In this document: positions 13,318-21,819 of the stretch, piece after piece
Position numbering within the stretch: the first letter of the stretch is position 1
How the letters are laid out: each line of letters opens with the position of its first letter
Origin: a virus
Virus record (IMG/VR): IMGVR_UViG_3300047121_000388
Coordinates: 1 to 34,439 of that record
DNA: 34,439 nt
Direction: 5' to 3' (one strand)
The notes under the pieces: generated by a model
Database searches by the model: none
Seen by the model: the letters and a program-made list of their open reading frames with translations, nothing else
Told to the model about the DNA's origin: nothing
Made by a program: the position numbers and the translations under genes

Positions 13318-13938
13318 CTAAGTTCCCAACTCATACCAAAGATCAAACGGGCTTTGTCCCGGCTGGGCAGCGGGCTCGGCGCTGGTCACTAAGCGCAGGC
13401 GCGGGTAGAGGTAGATTGATTCGCCAAGCAGATTGTAGGTGGCCCCGTTGTAAAACAGTCCGAAAAGGTATTCCACAGACCCATCCACAGCAAATTTCTG
13501 CGGTGTCTGCCGCGATGGTGCTTCGCTCGTAATGGCAATGGAAATGCCCGTTATGTTTTTGCCATCGGTGGCAATTGTTGCAACTCCGTAGGCAAGCTCG
13601 TCTTCGCCCACGGTCCATTCATCGTCCCAGTTGTCAGCCAAAATGTTGCTGATGGTGCCGGGAGTGACTTTAAGCGTGTAAGAAATGCTTCCCTCTTCGC
13701 CCTGTGCGTCGTCAACGTAGATGTCCCACGGTTTTGAAGCTGCGCTTGTGCCGCCGCCCTTAAAGTTTGCGGCCAGCCCGATGTAAGTCGCATCGCCGGC
13801 CTGCCGCACCGTGATGCCGCGCTCGCCTCGAGGGCGGTTCTTTTTAATCTCCGACAAAATCGCGTTGAGCCGATCCGCGCTGACTTCTTTAAGGAGCGGG
13901 CGGCTGGGCTGGAAGCGGATGCTGTCGAATTGGGCCAC
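13318..13938 (-). CDS. Putative tail/baseplate protein
   Basis: A 206-aa protein with a GTG start (MAQFDSIRFQPSRPLL). Residues 15-45 are helical and charged (EVSADRLNAILSEIKKN) and the rest is beta-rich (DIYVDDAQG, YTLKVTPGTISNILADNWDDEW, SVEYLFGLFYNG). No family is recognised. It lies between the tape-measure side and the Ser/Thr-rich protein, so it is probably part of the tail tip or baseplate. The first residues match those of the next gene upstream (MAQFD). Confidence 0.5.
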   Translation of the reverse strand: MAQFDSIRFQPSRPLLKEVSADRLNAILSEIKKNRPRGERGITVRQAGDATYIGLAANFKGGGTSAASKPWDIYVDDAQGEEGSISYTLKVTPGTISNILADNWDDEWTVGEDELAYGVATIATDGKNITGISIAITSEAPSRQTPQKFAVDGSVEYLFGLFYNGATYNLLGESIYLYPRLRLVTSAEPAAQPGQSPFDLWYELGT

Positions 13939-13944
13939 GGTGGG

Positions 13945-14583
13945 TTAATCGTAGAGGAACTCGGCGGCTTGCGGCTGTTCCAGGTAGGTGTATTCGCGGG
14001 TGACCTCGTATTTGTCGCCAACAGGTGTGGCGTTTATGCCGCTCAAAATCCATCGTCCGTTGCCGGGCTTGCCAACGCCGCTCGGGTCATCCAAGGTGCA
14101 AAGTCCAGCCACGCTTGGCAACCCGCTTTCTATCTCGGAGACGCGCGCAACCAACGCCGGGGCAATGTAGTATTCAATGCCGCGAACGAGGCACTGATAT
14201 AGATTGTTCTGGTCTGCATCATCAAATGATTGCTTGCGATTTGCTGGCGGTTTGTCCACCTCGCCCTGCACTGCGTTAACTTGGACGGTGTTTAGCGTCT
14301 TAAATTTTGGGTGGTTAATAATCGGCACCTCGCGGCTTCCGCCCATCAACTCAATCTTTTTCCCGTAAGCGTTGTAGTTGGCGTCTCCCGCCCCTCCCTG
14401 CGTGTATTCAAAGACGCCGCGACGAACGCCGCCGGGCTCGGCGGTGATGCTGACGTTGGTGAGGCGTCCCGCGCCGCCGGGTGCCTTAGGGTTAGCCCCG
14501 CCCGTGGCGATTACTACCTTGCGGTCAATGCGCTTGTCGCCGCTGTCGATTATGCCGCTGCCGACTGTGTCGAATTGTGCCAT
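13945..14583 (-). CDS. Putative tail structural protein
   Basis: A 212-aa protein beginning MAQFDTVGSGIIDSG. It is Gly-rich in 25-75 with an FEYTQGGAG segment, and its C-terminal 50 residues (LCTLDDPSGVGKPGNGRWIL ... YTYLEQPQAAEFLYD) are beta-rich. It starts 4 bases after the tape-measure gene stop, where distal tail or tail-tip proteins are normally encoded. No specific family is recognised. Confidence 0.55.
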   Translation of the reverse strand: MAQFDTVGSGIIDSGDKRIDRKVVIATGGANPKAPGGAGRLTNVSITAEPGGVRRGVFEYTQGGAGDANYNAYGKKIELMGGSREVPIINHPKFKTLNTVQVNAVQGEVDKPPANRKQSFDDADQNNLYQCLVRGIEYYIAPALVARVSEIESGLPSVAGLCTLDDPSGVGKPGNGRWILSGINATPVGDKYEVTREYTYLEQPQAAEFLYD

Positions 14584-14587
14584 AAAT

Positions 14588-15913
14588 TTAGGAGTTGGTT
14601 GATTGTAGCACTAAGTCGCCTTCTTTTACTTTTTTGTCGATCCGCACGGCGGCATCTGCCGCCTTACGCATTTGCTCGAACAACTTGGAGAAAGTGTTTT
14701 CTGGTTTGTTTCGTGTGTCGAAAAACTCGTTGGAAGCAAACCCGATGCGCTGGAACGAAGATGCGCCCATCGATCCCTTAAACGACTTGGATTGCATTTG
14801 TTGCTGTGCGCGCTGGGCTGCTTCGATAGCGGCAAGGTCTTTGGCTTGCCCAAGAGTCGCCCCAGACTCAAACGCGCTTGTCAGGTCTTGACGCATTAGC
14901 TCCTGTTGTAGCGTGTTTTGATCTCCAGAAGCCCTTGCTTTGCGGACGCGAATATCTTGGTCTAGTTTGGCCGCTCGCTTTGCTTTTTCGGCGTTGTCTT
15001 CTTGGCGCTTGCGGTCGCGCTCGGCTTGAGCCACGGACTCGCGCTCTGCCGTGACGTCATCAAACCTACCAAGCGCGCTGGCAATGCTACCGGGAGAGCT
15101 CCCCTCCAGCCCTTTGCGCAGGGCTTCGCGCATTTGTTCGTTTTGCTGTTGCCTGCGAACCGCCTCAATGTCGCCGCCCCCTTGAATTGTTTGCGCTTGT
15201 TCACGCAGATCGCGCAACTGACGAGCCAAAGAAAGCTCTGTCTGTAATGCTTTTTCCCTTGCGCCAGACTCCACCGAGTCATCAATAGCCTGGAATAGCG
15301 CCCCGCCCGAAAAGACGTTTGCCAAATTGTTGGCGATGCTTTCCAAAGTAAATTTAAGTCCCTTGAAATCGTCGGCCTTTTTCTGAAGCGCGGCAAATTC
15401 GCTGTTGGCCGAATTAAGCCCTGAAACAAGTTCGGAAATACTCGATGCCTGCCCAATTTTGCCAAGAGATTGTGAGAACTGTTCGCTTGTCTTTGTGACC
15501 TCTTGAAATCTTTCGCCAACAGCTTGAATGGTTCGGTTCAAAAACATACCGACTCCAACAGCAGCCGTGGCCGCTCCAACAAAGCTTAAAAAACCGCCGC
15601 CCTTTGGACCGGTGGTGCTTCCATCTTGCGCCCCTCCAGCGGTTTGTTTCATAGATTCGCGCAGCGCCTTGCGCTTTTTGAGATTCTCCTCGATGTTTCG
15701 CTCGGCCTGAGCAACCCAATCGTCCGCCGTCATATTGGGCCCAAACAAAACGCTTCCGCCGGCACCTCCACCTCCGCCGGCTGCGGGGGTCGCTGTAGCT
15801 TGAGAGAATGTTTGCCGAACCTGAGTGGCTGTGCGCTTGGCGTCAGAAAGCACGGACTGAAAACCAGTCTGCGTCTGATTTTGCGCGGTTATTCTGACTT
15901 TTACTTCAGACAT
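14588..15913 (-). CDS. Short tail tape measure protein
   Basis: A 441-aa, mainly helical protein with high Ala/Gln/Lys/Glu content. It has a Gly-rich patch at about 46-53 and a single hydrophobic segment at about 106-125 (GGGFLSFVGAATAAVGVGMF). Long coiled-coil-like stretches run through 135-390. This architecture and the position after the chaperone gene indicate the tape measure, which sets tail length and helps DNA entry. At about 0.15 nm per residue the tail would be roughly 65 nm, short for a siphovirus. The start overlaps the chaperone gene by 8 bases. Confidence 0.8.
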   Translation of the reverse strand: MSEVKVRITAQNQTQTGFQSVLSDAKRTATQVRQTFSQATATPAAGGGGGAGGSVLFGPNMTADDWVAQAERNIEENLKKRKALRESMKQTAGGAQDGSTTGPKGGGFLSFVGAATAAVGVGMFLNRTIQAVGERFQEVTKTSEQFSQSLGKIGQASSISELVSGLNSANSEFAALQKKADDFKGLKFTLESIANNLANVFSGGALFQAIDDSVESGAREKALQTELSLARQLRDLREQAQTIQGGGDIEAVRRQQQNEQMREALRKGLEGSSPGSIASALGRFDDVTAERESVAQAERDRKRQEDNAEKAKRAAKLDQDIRVRKARASGDQNTLQQELMRQDLTSAFESGATLGQAKDLAAIEAAQRAQQQMQSKSFKGSMGASSFQRIGFASNEFFDTRNKPENTFSKLFEQMRKAADAAVRIDKKVKEGDLVLQSTNS

Positions 15914-16466
15914 TTTCTTGGGGCTTCCTTGCTTTTACTTTGGCGATGGCGATTCGCTCGGCATCGGTCACGATGTCCAAGTGCGATCCAGTGTCATTCT
16001 CAAATGCTGCGGCCTCATACCACGACGCCATGCCAACCGGCGTGGCCCAGGCTTGTTGCTCGCTCATGCCAAGCCGCATGAGCTTGACCGCAGTGTTGAC
16101 TACGCTTGGAATGCGCGACGGTTCATGCTTGGCGTCATTTGCTTGCATGGTTTTGTTCCAAAGCTGCGGCGGGGCGCAGTAATCGGCAACGTAAGTTGTC
16201 CAGTTAAGCGTCTCGTCCACTAGGCTGATTGGGCGCAACTTCCACAATCTACAGGCTAGAGTCCTCATTTTTGGAATTTGAAGTGCTGGCCTTGAGCAAA
16301 TCCAAGCTGCCATTCTCAACTGCTCTTCATTGCCAAGCTCTCCCTTGTAAAACGGAGAAGCAATTGCCTCGAGCGTGAAGGCGTGCCCGAGCGACAGCGG
16401 GCGCATCCGCAGCCCGCAAACGGTGTGCTCTGCGTTCAGGAACGCTTCTGCGGCCAAGGCGTCCAT
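15906..16466 (-). CDS. Putative tail assembly chaperone
   Basis: A 186-aa helical protein between the tail tube and tape measure genes, exactly where tail assembly chaperones (gpG/gpGT position) are found. It contains MRPLSLGHAFTLEAIASPF near 21-39 and ends in a basic tail (KVKARKPQENV). I see no second overlapping frame that would signal the usual programmed frameshift, so the phage may use a single product. Family assignment rests on position and composition. Confidence 0.6.
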   Translation of the reverse strand: MDALAAEAFLNAEHTVCGLRMRPLSLGHAFTLEAIASPFYKGELGNEEQLRMAAWICSRPALQIPKMRTLACRLWKLRPISLVDETLNWTTYVADYCAPPQLWNKTMQANDAKHEPSRIPSVVNTAVKLMRLGMSEQQAWATPVGMASWYEAAAFENDTGSHLDIVTDAERIAIAKVKARKPQENV

Positions 16467-16481
16467 ATTTCAGGACGCGGC

Positions 16482-17021
16482 CTAAGATCCGCCGAAGGAG
16501 ACGCTCGTTGAGGTGGTGCGGACGAAATCGGTGTTGCTGAAACGCTTTTCCTTGCGGATGACTCCGGAAGCCGCGCCCACAGCCAGACCATCGTTTGTGT
16601 AACTGATGCCGCGCACGGTGACCTTTTTTACATCGCCGAGGGTTTCGGAAACTTCGCTGCTAACCGTGTCGAAGGTTTTGCTGTCGAAGCTGAAGGTGCT
16701 GCCAACATTCGCACTGCCCAAAAACGTTGCGCTGCACTCCTGTTTCGGGTTGTAGAAGCGGGCTTTTTGAGGGGGTGCATTTGCAGATCCCGCCTCAATC
16801 ACCACTTCGTCTACCGATGCCGTAATTGTGGCGTTGAGCACTTCGTTGCCGTTGATTGTGCCAGCGCCAAAAGTGGCTTCAATTGTCTCGTCGGTCGTTT
16901 CAGTGCGCGTATATTTTAGGATGTTATCCTGAACCGCGCCGGTTTCGTCTTGAACGGCAAGATACTCATAAGATTTGCTGGTGGTTTTTCCACCACCGGT
17001 TGTGCCGTAGCTAATAGCCAT
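16482..17021 (-). CDS. Major tail tube protein (putative)
   Basis: A 179-aa protein that is mostly beta-strand in pattern (MAISYGTTGGGKTTSKSYEYL, then ATITASVDEVVIEAGS, STFSFDSKTFDTV, KKVTVRGISYTNDG). Size, composition and place between the tail terminator-like and chaperone genes all fit the subunit that stacks to form the tail tube. No sequence-level family motif is recognised. Confidence 0.65.
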   Translation of the reverse strand: MAISYGTTGGGKTTSKSYEYLAVQDETGAVQDNILKYTRTETTDETIEATFGAGTINGNEVLNATITASVDEVVIEAGSANAPPQKARFYNPKQECSATFLGSANVGSTFSFDSKTFDTVSSEVSETLGDVKKVTVRGISYTNDGLAVGAASGVIRKEKRFSNTDFVRTTSTSVSFGGS

Positions 17022-17049
17022 GCCCTTTGGCGTGGTGTCAACCTGACGG

Positions 17050-17931
17050 CTAGTTCACTTGGGCGTAGATATTCAGGCCCAGAACGTCGGTAATACGGTT
17101 GGAATCGCTGTCGCTGGAATGGTTGGCCTCGAGCAGGCCCGCCACGGTGATCTCGGAGGAGGTAAAGTCTTGCGCCAGTAGCGAGCGCAGGGCGTCCTGC
17201 ACCTCGCGCACGGCGGCAACGTGGGCCGTGGAATCAATGCCGCCAGTGATAACGTGGACGGTGGCCTGCGCGGTGTAGCGATCAAGCTGCGGGAAGGGTT
17301 TGCTCGCGCCCTGACAGGCGGCAACGATGCGGCTGGATGCGGCGGTTGCCTCGTTGTAATAGGGCTGCACTGAGTAAGCTGCGGTCACGGAGCCGGGCAA
17401 CTCGGAGGCCAGATGCGCGGACAGGATCTGCTCGACCTCATGCCGAATACTGAAATCTTGCGGCGTGGCGTTGGTTTTACCGCTTTGGGCGTTGCCGATG
17501 CGGTCGCCTGCGACCACGGAAATGCGGATGCTGTCGCCCTGGTGGTTTGGCGAGGTGTCGCTGGCGACTTCGGTAACGGCCCAGCCGTAGAGGGTGAAGG
17601 CCGACTGCGCCGTATTGATGGCGATGATGCTGGCGTTGGTGTTCGTATCGTCCAGAATCCTCGCCAGCGCAGCTACGCGGTTCTTGTGCGTGGTCTGCCA
17701 CCCCCCCGTCTGGGAGGCCGCGCTGACCACGGCGAAGTCCATGTTGATGCGCGAGGCATTGCGGACGCCGCCCTCGATCAGCTCCGCGCCGCTGGCCGTG
17801 ATGATGAGACAAGGATAAGACAAGTCGGTCGCCGGGACGCCGTGGCGGATGCTGATGCCAGCCAAGGCTGTGCCCGTGGTAAGCGCACTGACTCGGGCGG
17901 CGAAGGAGGATTCTAGTTCTCGGTGGATCAT
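17050..17931 (-). CDS. Tandem-duplicated tail terminator-like protein
   Basis: A 293-aa protein containing two related domains. Domain 1 (about 1-150) starts MIHRELESSFAARVSA. Domain 2 (about 164-293) starts SIRHEVEQILSAHLAS. Each continues with a YPCLIITA / SSRIVAAC strand, an NMDFAVVSAA / QATVHVITGG strand and a helix of the type AALARILDD / DALRSLLAQ, ending with a DSIRISVVAG / LGLNIYAQV strand. Each half is about the size and pattern of a tail terminator or minor tail protein of the gpU/DUF3168 type. The start is the ATG overlapping the upstream stop (ATGA); 26 codons upstream in the same frame are not supported. Confidence 0.65.
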   Translation of the reverse strand: MIHRELESSFAARVSALTTGTALAGISIRHGVPATDLSYPCLIITASGAELIEGGVRNASRINMDFAVVSAASQTGGWQTTHKNRVAALARILDDTNTNASIIAINTAQSAFTLYGWAVTEVASDTSPNHQGDSIRISVVAGDRIGNAQSGKTNATPQDFSIRHEVEQILSAHLASELPGSVTAAYSVQPYYNEATAASSRIVAACQGASKPFPQLDRYTAQATVHVITGGIDSTAHVAAVREVQDALRSLLAQDFTSSEITVAGLLEANHSSDSDSNRITDVLGLNIYAQVN

Positions 17932-18809
17932 TTGTTTGCGGCAATGGCTTCTTGGGTGCGCTTGGCGATGGCGGCTTCCATCGTGTTGAGCCGCGCGCCG
18001 ACAAGCCAATCAACGGTTCCTTGAGGAAGCATCTTGCTGATGTTTGGCGTGCTGTTGACCATCTCAACCCAATAAGGCGCAAACGGCCCTACGTTTCCCG
18101 GCGATGTCGCAAAAGATCCGTTATTCTTTTTGGTGGCCGCGTTCACATAGGGCGGCAAGGAAACGCCGAGGGCTTGAGCCGCGAAACGCCAGCCAGCCTT
18201 CATGCTGCCCACGCGCTTTTGCACCATTTCCAGATACTGTTTGTAAGCTGGTTTTCTAAGAACCACTTGCAGGAATTGCTCGCGCTTTACGCGGCCAGAA
18301 CTGGTGCGGCGCGCTTTGTGCAGCATTTTGCTCGGCTCGTTGGCTATGTGAATGATTTGCCCGAGGCGATTGTCTCCAAGAGAGCTGATGTTTCGCGTTT
18401 GCCTGTAGCCCCTAACCTGTTTGCCGTTGCGGGTGTATCCCGAGACTTCAACTGATCCAGACACTTGCCCATTTAGCAGCTCTTTGGCTTTTTCGTAATC
18501 GCCAGTTTTGATGTATCGGTTGAAGGCCGTTGATGCACCCCGTGTTTTGCGGAGGATGTTTGTAATCGTTCCGCGCTGCGCGAACACTTTGGCGACATCG
18601 CGGGCCACGGCGTAATCGCCAATGTCTTTGCCGCCATCAATCCCGCGCGGCGGCGTGAACTTTAGAAGGCTGGCGCTGTCGCCATTACGAACAAGAAGTC
18701 GAGCCTGCTGGTCAACAGTTTTGATAAGGCCGGCACTGAAAGCCTTTTGCAACCTGGGGAATAAATCTCCAAGCTCCCGAAAATCAATGGTGGCCGAAAC
18801 AGCGGCCAT
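17928..18809 (-). CDS. Minor tail / neck protein (gpZ or HK97 gp10-like)
   Basis: A 293-aa basic protein beginning MAAVSATIDFRELGDLFPRL, with RLQKAF and a helix-rich N-terminus, as in virion morphogenesis proteins of the gpZ/gp10 group. It has a central Arg/Lys-rich part (150-210) and a C-terminal part with VNSTPNISKMLPQG. I start it at the ATG 2 bases after the previous stop; 34 upstream codons in the same frame overlap that gene and look like shadow. Lambda places gpZ between gpFII and gpU, which matches the order here. Confidence 0.6.
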   Translation of the reverse strand: MAAVSATIDFRELGDLFPRLQKAFSAGLIKTVDQQARLLVRNGDSASLLKFTPPRGIDGGKDIGDYAVARDVAKVFAQRGTITNILRKTRGASTAFNRYIKTGDYEKAKELLNGQVSGSVEVSGYTRNGKQVRGYRQTRNISSLGDNRLGQIIHIANEPSKMLHKARRTSSGRVKREQFLQVVLRKPAYKQYLEMVQKRVGSMKAGWRFAAQALGVSLPPYVNAATKKNNGSFATSPGNVGPFAPYWVEMVNSTPNISKMLPQGTVDWLVGARLNTMEAAIAKRTQEAIAANK

Positions 18810-18811
18810 AA

Positions 18812-19120
18812 CTATTCGGCCAAGCCGCCCGCTGTGATTTCGACAATGGCCGCGTCCTGCGACACGTTGAGAACTTGAAGCTCTTGCCCGCGCACGGTGA
18901 CGCGGGACCACATGGCGGGAACTGTGGTGATCGCGCTGCGCTTGATGGCAAAACGCACCGAGCGAATTTGGCGCACGCCGCCCTCGGCCAGTTCGTCGCG
19001 CTCCTCGATCTCCCCGACCACGGCGCTGTAATTGGTGCTGGCAATGGTGATTGTCTCGCCACCTACGTCCAAAAGCGCGCCAATGCCGAGGATGTGCGCG
19101 TTATCTAGCTGAGTCGCCAT
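18812..19120 (-). CDS. Head-tail joining protein (gpFII-like)
   Basis: A 102-aa beta-rich protein with VGGETITIASTNYSAVVGEI (19-38), EGGVRQIRSVRFAIKR (46-61) and a closing VTVRGQELQVLNVSQDAAIVE. Size and order, before a gpZ-like and a double gpU-like gene, match the lambda gpFII position at the head-tail interface. The assignment combines pattern and context; sequence similarity to gpFII itself is not evident by eye. Confidence 0.55.
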   Translation of the reverse strand: MATQLDNAHILGIGALLDVGGETITIASTNYSAVVGEIEERDELAEGGVRQIRSVRFAIKRSAITTVPAMWSRVTVRGQELQVLNVSQDAAIVEITAGGLAE

Positions 19121-19141
19121 GCCTCTGGCGGCGAGTCAAAC

Positions 19142-19459
19142 TTACTCGGCCACTACGTCGAGCGAGCCGCCGATGGTGAACTGCGAACCGTAGTTAACCG
19201 TGACTTCGTTGCTCGCGTTGAGGCCCGAAGTCGTTTTGCTCAAGGTCATTTTGGCCGGGCGGTCCTCTGCGGCGAGAGCGTTGTAATAGGAGTAGAAACG
19301 CTCGAGCATTCCGTAGATGATCTTCCGCGAGTCGCCGGTCGAGGCGTTGACCTCGGCGCTGGTCAGTTCAGCAAAAGCGGAAAGCGGCACCGTGAAGTTG
19401 GTGGCGGTGCTGGTGAAGGTGCTTCCGAAAATGAGCGTCGGGACGGACGAGAATGCCAT
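19142..19459 (-). CDS. Small conserved structural protein
   Basis: A 105-aa protein beginning MAFSSVPTLIFGSTFTS, with the segment STGDSRKIIYGMLERFYSYYN in the middle and a beta-rich end. It seems to belong to a group of small phage virion-associated proteins seen between capsid and tail genes, though its role is not known to me. It is separated from the major capsid gene by two glycosyltransferase genes. Confidence 0.5.
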   Translation of the reverse strand: MAFSSVPTLIFGSTFTSTATNFTVPLSAFAELTSAEVNASTGDSRKIIYGMLERFYSYYNALAAEDRPAKMTLSKTTSGLNASNEVTVNYGSQFTIGGSLDVVAE

Positions 19460-19476
19460 AATAGCTTACAGCGGTG

Positions 19477-20040
19477 TCAACAGCCGCAAGCAGGCTTGCT
19501 GCGGTAATCGTAAAGGTAGATCGGATGCTCTGCGGCCATCGCCTCGGTTTTGAGGTGGGGCAGGATCGCCAAAGCGTAGTCGTAGTCCTCGCCATAATCT
19601 CGGTCCCCAAATCGAGCCTTGAGGGCAATTTCCCGCCGCACCGGGCAAAGGTGGTGCGGGGTGCGGTTGTTGCCGCTCCATGCGGTGTTTTTGCGGTATT
19701 TGAGCGAGTGGCGGAAGACGGGGTTTGGTGACCAGGGAACGCCGTCTCGCTTCAAATACATGGACAAGCCTACGCAGTCTGGCTGGCTTTGCAGGGCGCT
19801 CATGATGCAGGCAACGTAATTGGTGGCGACTAGGTCATCGTCATCCACAAAGACAATGTATTCGGCCCGCGCTTCTTCGATCATGCGCCTGCGCTTCGGG
19901 CCGATGCGGTCGCTGCCGGGGTCCACTACGATGCGGGCGGCGGGCTCGTCTTCGATTTGCGGGACCAAGACGGCCAAGAGTCGCGCCAGCGCCTGCGTGC
20001 GGGCGGCGGTCGTGGGGATGAGAATGTCGAGCGTTACCAT
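19477..20040 (-). CDS. Glycosyltransferase, GT2-like (short)
   Basis: A 187-aa protein with the GT-A hallmark YIVFVDDDDLV at 61-71 (Asp66-Asp69), preceded by a strand/helix start (VTLDILIPTTAARTQALARLL). The C-terminal half includes a GEDYDYALAILPHL segment that resembles the acceptor/base region of family-2 enzymes (Glu/Asp-x-Asp). It is shorter than usual (about 230-300 aa), so it may be a minimal transferase. It starts inside the end of the double glycosyltransferase gene (ATGGTAA overlap), so the two are made together. Confidence 0.8.
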   Translation of the reverse strand: MVTLDILIPTTAARTQALARLLAVLVPQIEDEPAARIVVDPGSDRIGPKRRRMIEEARAEYIVFVDDDDLVATNYVACIMSALQSQPDCVGLSMYLKRDGVPWSPNPVFRHSLKYRKNTAWSGNNRTPHHLCPVRREIALKARFGDRDYGEDYDYALAILPHLKTEAMAAEHPIYLYDYRSKPACGC

Positions 20041-21749
20041 CCCTTCGCCACGGCGTCAGCGTTGCGGCGAGCAAAGACCTCGCGGCCTCGGGCATTCGCC
20101 TCTGGGTTTTGCTGCCGGCGGTAGGCTTCGTCGGACTCCGCGCCAGTGAATGCCGGGTGGTCGTGGTAAAGCTGAATGTGCCGCCCGTTGAGAACCTTGG
20201 TGTCGCGGTAAGCTCGGAAGCTATATTCCGTATCCGACCAGTAGCCGTCGTATTCAGGGCAGAGCAACCACTCGCGCCCGAGCCACCATCGCCAGTTGTA
20301 GCACATCGCGACCATAAGCGGGTCGCCTTCTGCGCGGAATCCGTCGTGCAAGTGCAGCACTGCCGGCGCATCCATGTTGCCCTCGAAGGCGCGGACGATC
20401 AGTTCGTCCCAGCCGTGCGGAACATAGAGGTCATCCTGAAGCATGAGGAAAATCTTCGCCCCCGATTCGGCAGCGGCGCGGGCTGCGGCGTTGTAATTCG
20501 CCACGGCAGAGGCGTGTCCCTCGGGAACAGCTTGAGAGACGGCGTGCGGGTAGTGCTGCAATGCCTCTACAACCGCGCTGTCGCCTTCGTTCACGCCGAA
20601 GTAATAGGCAACCTGGTCGGGCTTTGCGGCCCTTGCTAGGGCCATTTCCCGCACGGCAATCGCTTTTTCTGGGCGGCAAGTCGGATGGCCGATGGCGATG
20701 CGGACCTTGTTGCGTTTGTGATACGCCTTGCGGATGCGAGCGGCATCGTCAGGTTTGCCGCTTTTAGCCAGGGCAAGGCACTTCAGGTCATGCGCTCGCC
20801 ATCCATAGAGTGAGGCATCGTGCGTCCAGCTTGCCTCGTTTGGTTCTTCCTGCGCTTCCATTGCCTTAACATAGGCCAACGCTTTGTTAGCGGACCCGCG
20901 CGCTAGGTGGGCCTTCGCAAGTTCGGCGTAGCCTTCGCGCCGATGCGGCATGAGGCGCACGGCCTCAAGGAGCGGGCGCTCGGAACCTTCGATGTCTTTG
21001 ATCCACCGGCCAATCATTTGGTAGGCCGAAAACTTCTCCTCGTCGCCCAGATCGTCGCGGCCTGTGGCAACCACAGCGGCAGCCATCGCCTTCGGGATGT
21101 CTTGCGCCATCTCGCATTCGCGGAACAAAAACCACCACTCGCGCCCCGTGCGCTCGGCCTCGGGAATGGCCTCGAGGATGCGCCGATTGCGGACTACGCT
21201 GGCACGCTTGTTGTTGGCCGGAATATGGACAACTTGCAATTCCATTGCCCATGAGAGCTTGGCTTCGGGGTCATGCTCAACGTCTTCATGCACCGCATTG
21301 ACCCACTTGCGATAATGCTTCTTGCTGACCAGCCGCGCGCGGCGGGCGTAGCTGCCCGATGCGTCCACGATGTAGGGCGCATAGATCACATCGCCCTGGG
21401 CGTCACCGCCCTCGCGGATTAGTCGCAAGACGGCTTCGGCGGTGGGCGAAAGCAGATCGTCGCAGTCGGCCCACATGAACCAGTCGGTGTCCTCGGGTGC
21501 CAGCGCCCAGCTTTGCGTGCGTGCGGCTGCGAAGTTATCGACGTGCTCCCATTGCCTATCGGGCGCGTTCCAGTATTCGCCTGTGATGCAGCCGCGCTCT
21601 TTGGCGATGTCGAGCGTCCTGTCGGGCGATTGGTTGCCGATGGCGCGGACAACCGATACGGAATCGAAGTGCGGCTGGAAGGAGTCAAGGAAGCGGCCAA
21701 TCATGGCCTCTTCGTTGCCCGCAATTATCCCAAGATGTATTTTTGCCAC
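20034..21749 (-). CDS. Two-domain glycosyltransferase with TPR-like middle
   Basis: A 571-aa protein with three parts. Residues 1-175 form a GT2 domain (GIIAGNEEAMIGRFLDS start; acidic motif WADCDDLL, Asp95-x-Asp97; WVNAVHEDVEH). Residues about 190-345 are helical repeats of TPR type. Residues 348-571 form a second transferase domain (IAIGHPTC; MLQDDLYVP with Asp439-Asp440; GYWSDTEYSFRAY). N-terminal domains of this type act on proteins or O-antigen in bacteria. It begins at GTG, 12 bases after the U-tract of a terminator behind the capsid gene. It is probably part of a virion or surface glycosylation pathway. Confidence 0.82.
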   Translation of the reverse strand: MAKIHLGIIAGNEEAMIGRFLDSFQPHFDSVSVVRAIGNQSPDRTLDIAKERGCITGEYWNAPDRQWEHVDNFAAARTQSWALAPEDTDWFMWADCDDLLSPTAEAVLRLIREGGDAQGDVIYAPYIVDASGSYARRARLVSKKHYRKWVNAVHEDVEHDPEAKLSWAMELQVVHIPANNKRASVVRNRRILEAIPEAERTGREWWFLFRECEMAQDIPKAMAAAVVATGRDDLGDEEKFSAYQMIGRWIKDIEGSERPLLEAVRLMPHRREGYAELAKAHLARGSANKALAYVKAMEAQEEPNEASWTHDASLYGWRAHDLKCLALAKSGKPDDAARIRKAYHKRNKVRIAIGHPTCRPEKAIAVREMALARAAKPDQVAYYFGVNEGDSAVVEALQHYPHAVSQAVPEGHASAVANYNAAARAAAESGAKIFLMLQDDLYVPHGWDELIVRAFEGNMDAPAVLHLHDGFRAEGDPLMVAMCYNWRWWLGREWLLCPEYDGYWSDTEYSFRAYRDTKVLNGRHIQLYHDHPAFTGAESDEAYRRQQNPEANARGREVFARRNADAVAKGW

Positions 21750-21760
21750 TTGCTCTTAAA

Positions 21761-21797
21761 AAGGGTAAGGGCCACGGCGAGTGGAACCGTGACCCTT
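21761..21797 (-). terminator. Rho-independent terminator behind capsid gene
   Basis: AAGGGCCACGG (21767-21777) pairs with CCGTGACCCTT (21787-21797) at 10 of 11 positions. On the minus strand the stem is followed by ACCCTTTTT. It is the second of two stems between the capsid stop and the glycosyltransferase start. Confidence 0.7.
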
Positions 21798-21819
21798 CGG
21801 GTCGAAACCCTAAATGAAA

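Noticed and set aside
15906-17021. Programmed frameshift in the tail chaperone gene
   Set aside because: I looked for a second overlapping frame and slippery site before the tape measure gene and saw only one continuous frame ending in an 8-base overlap.
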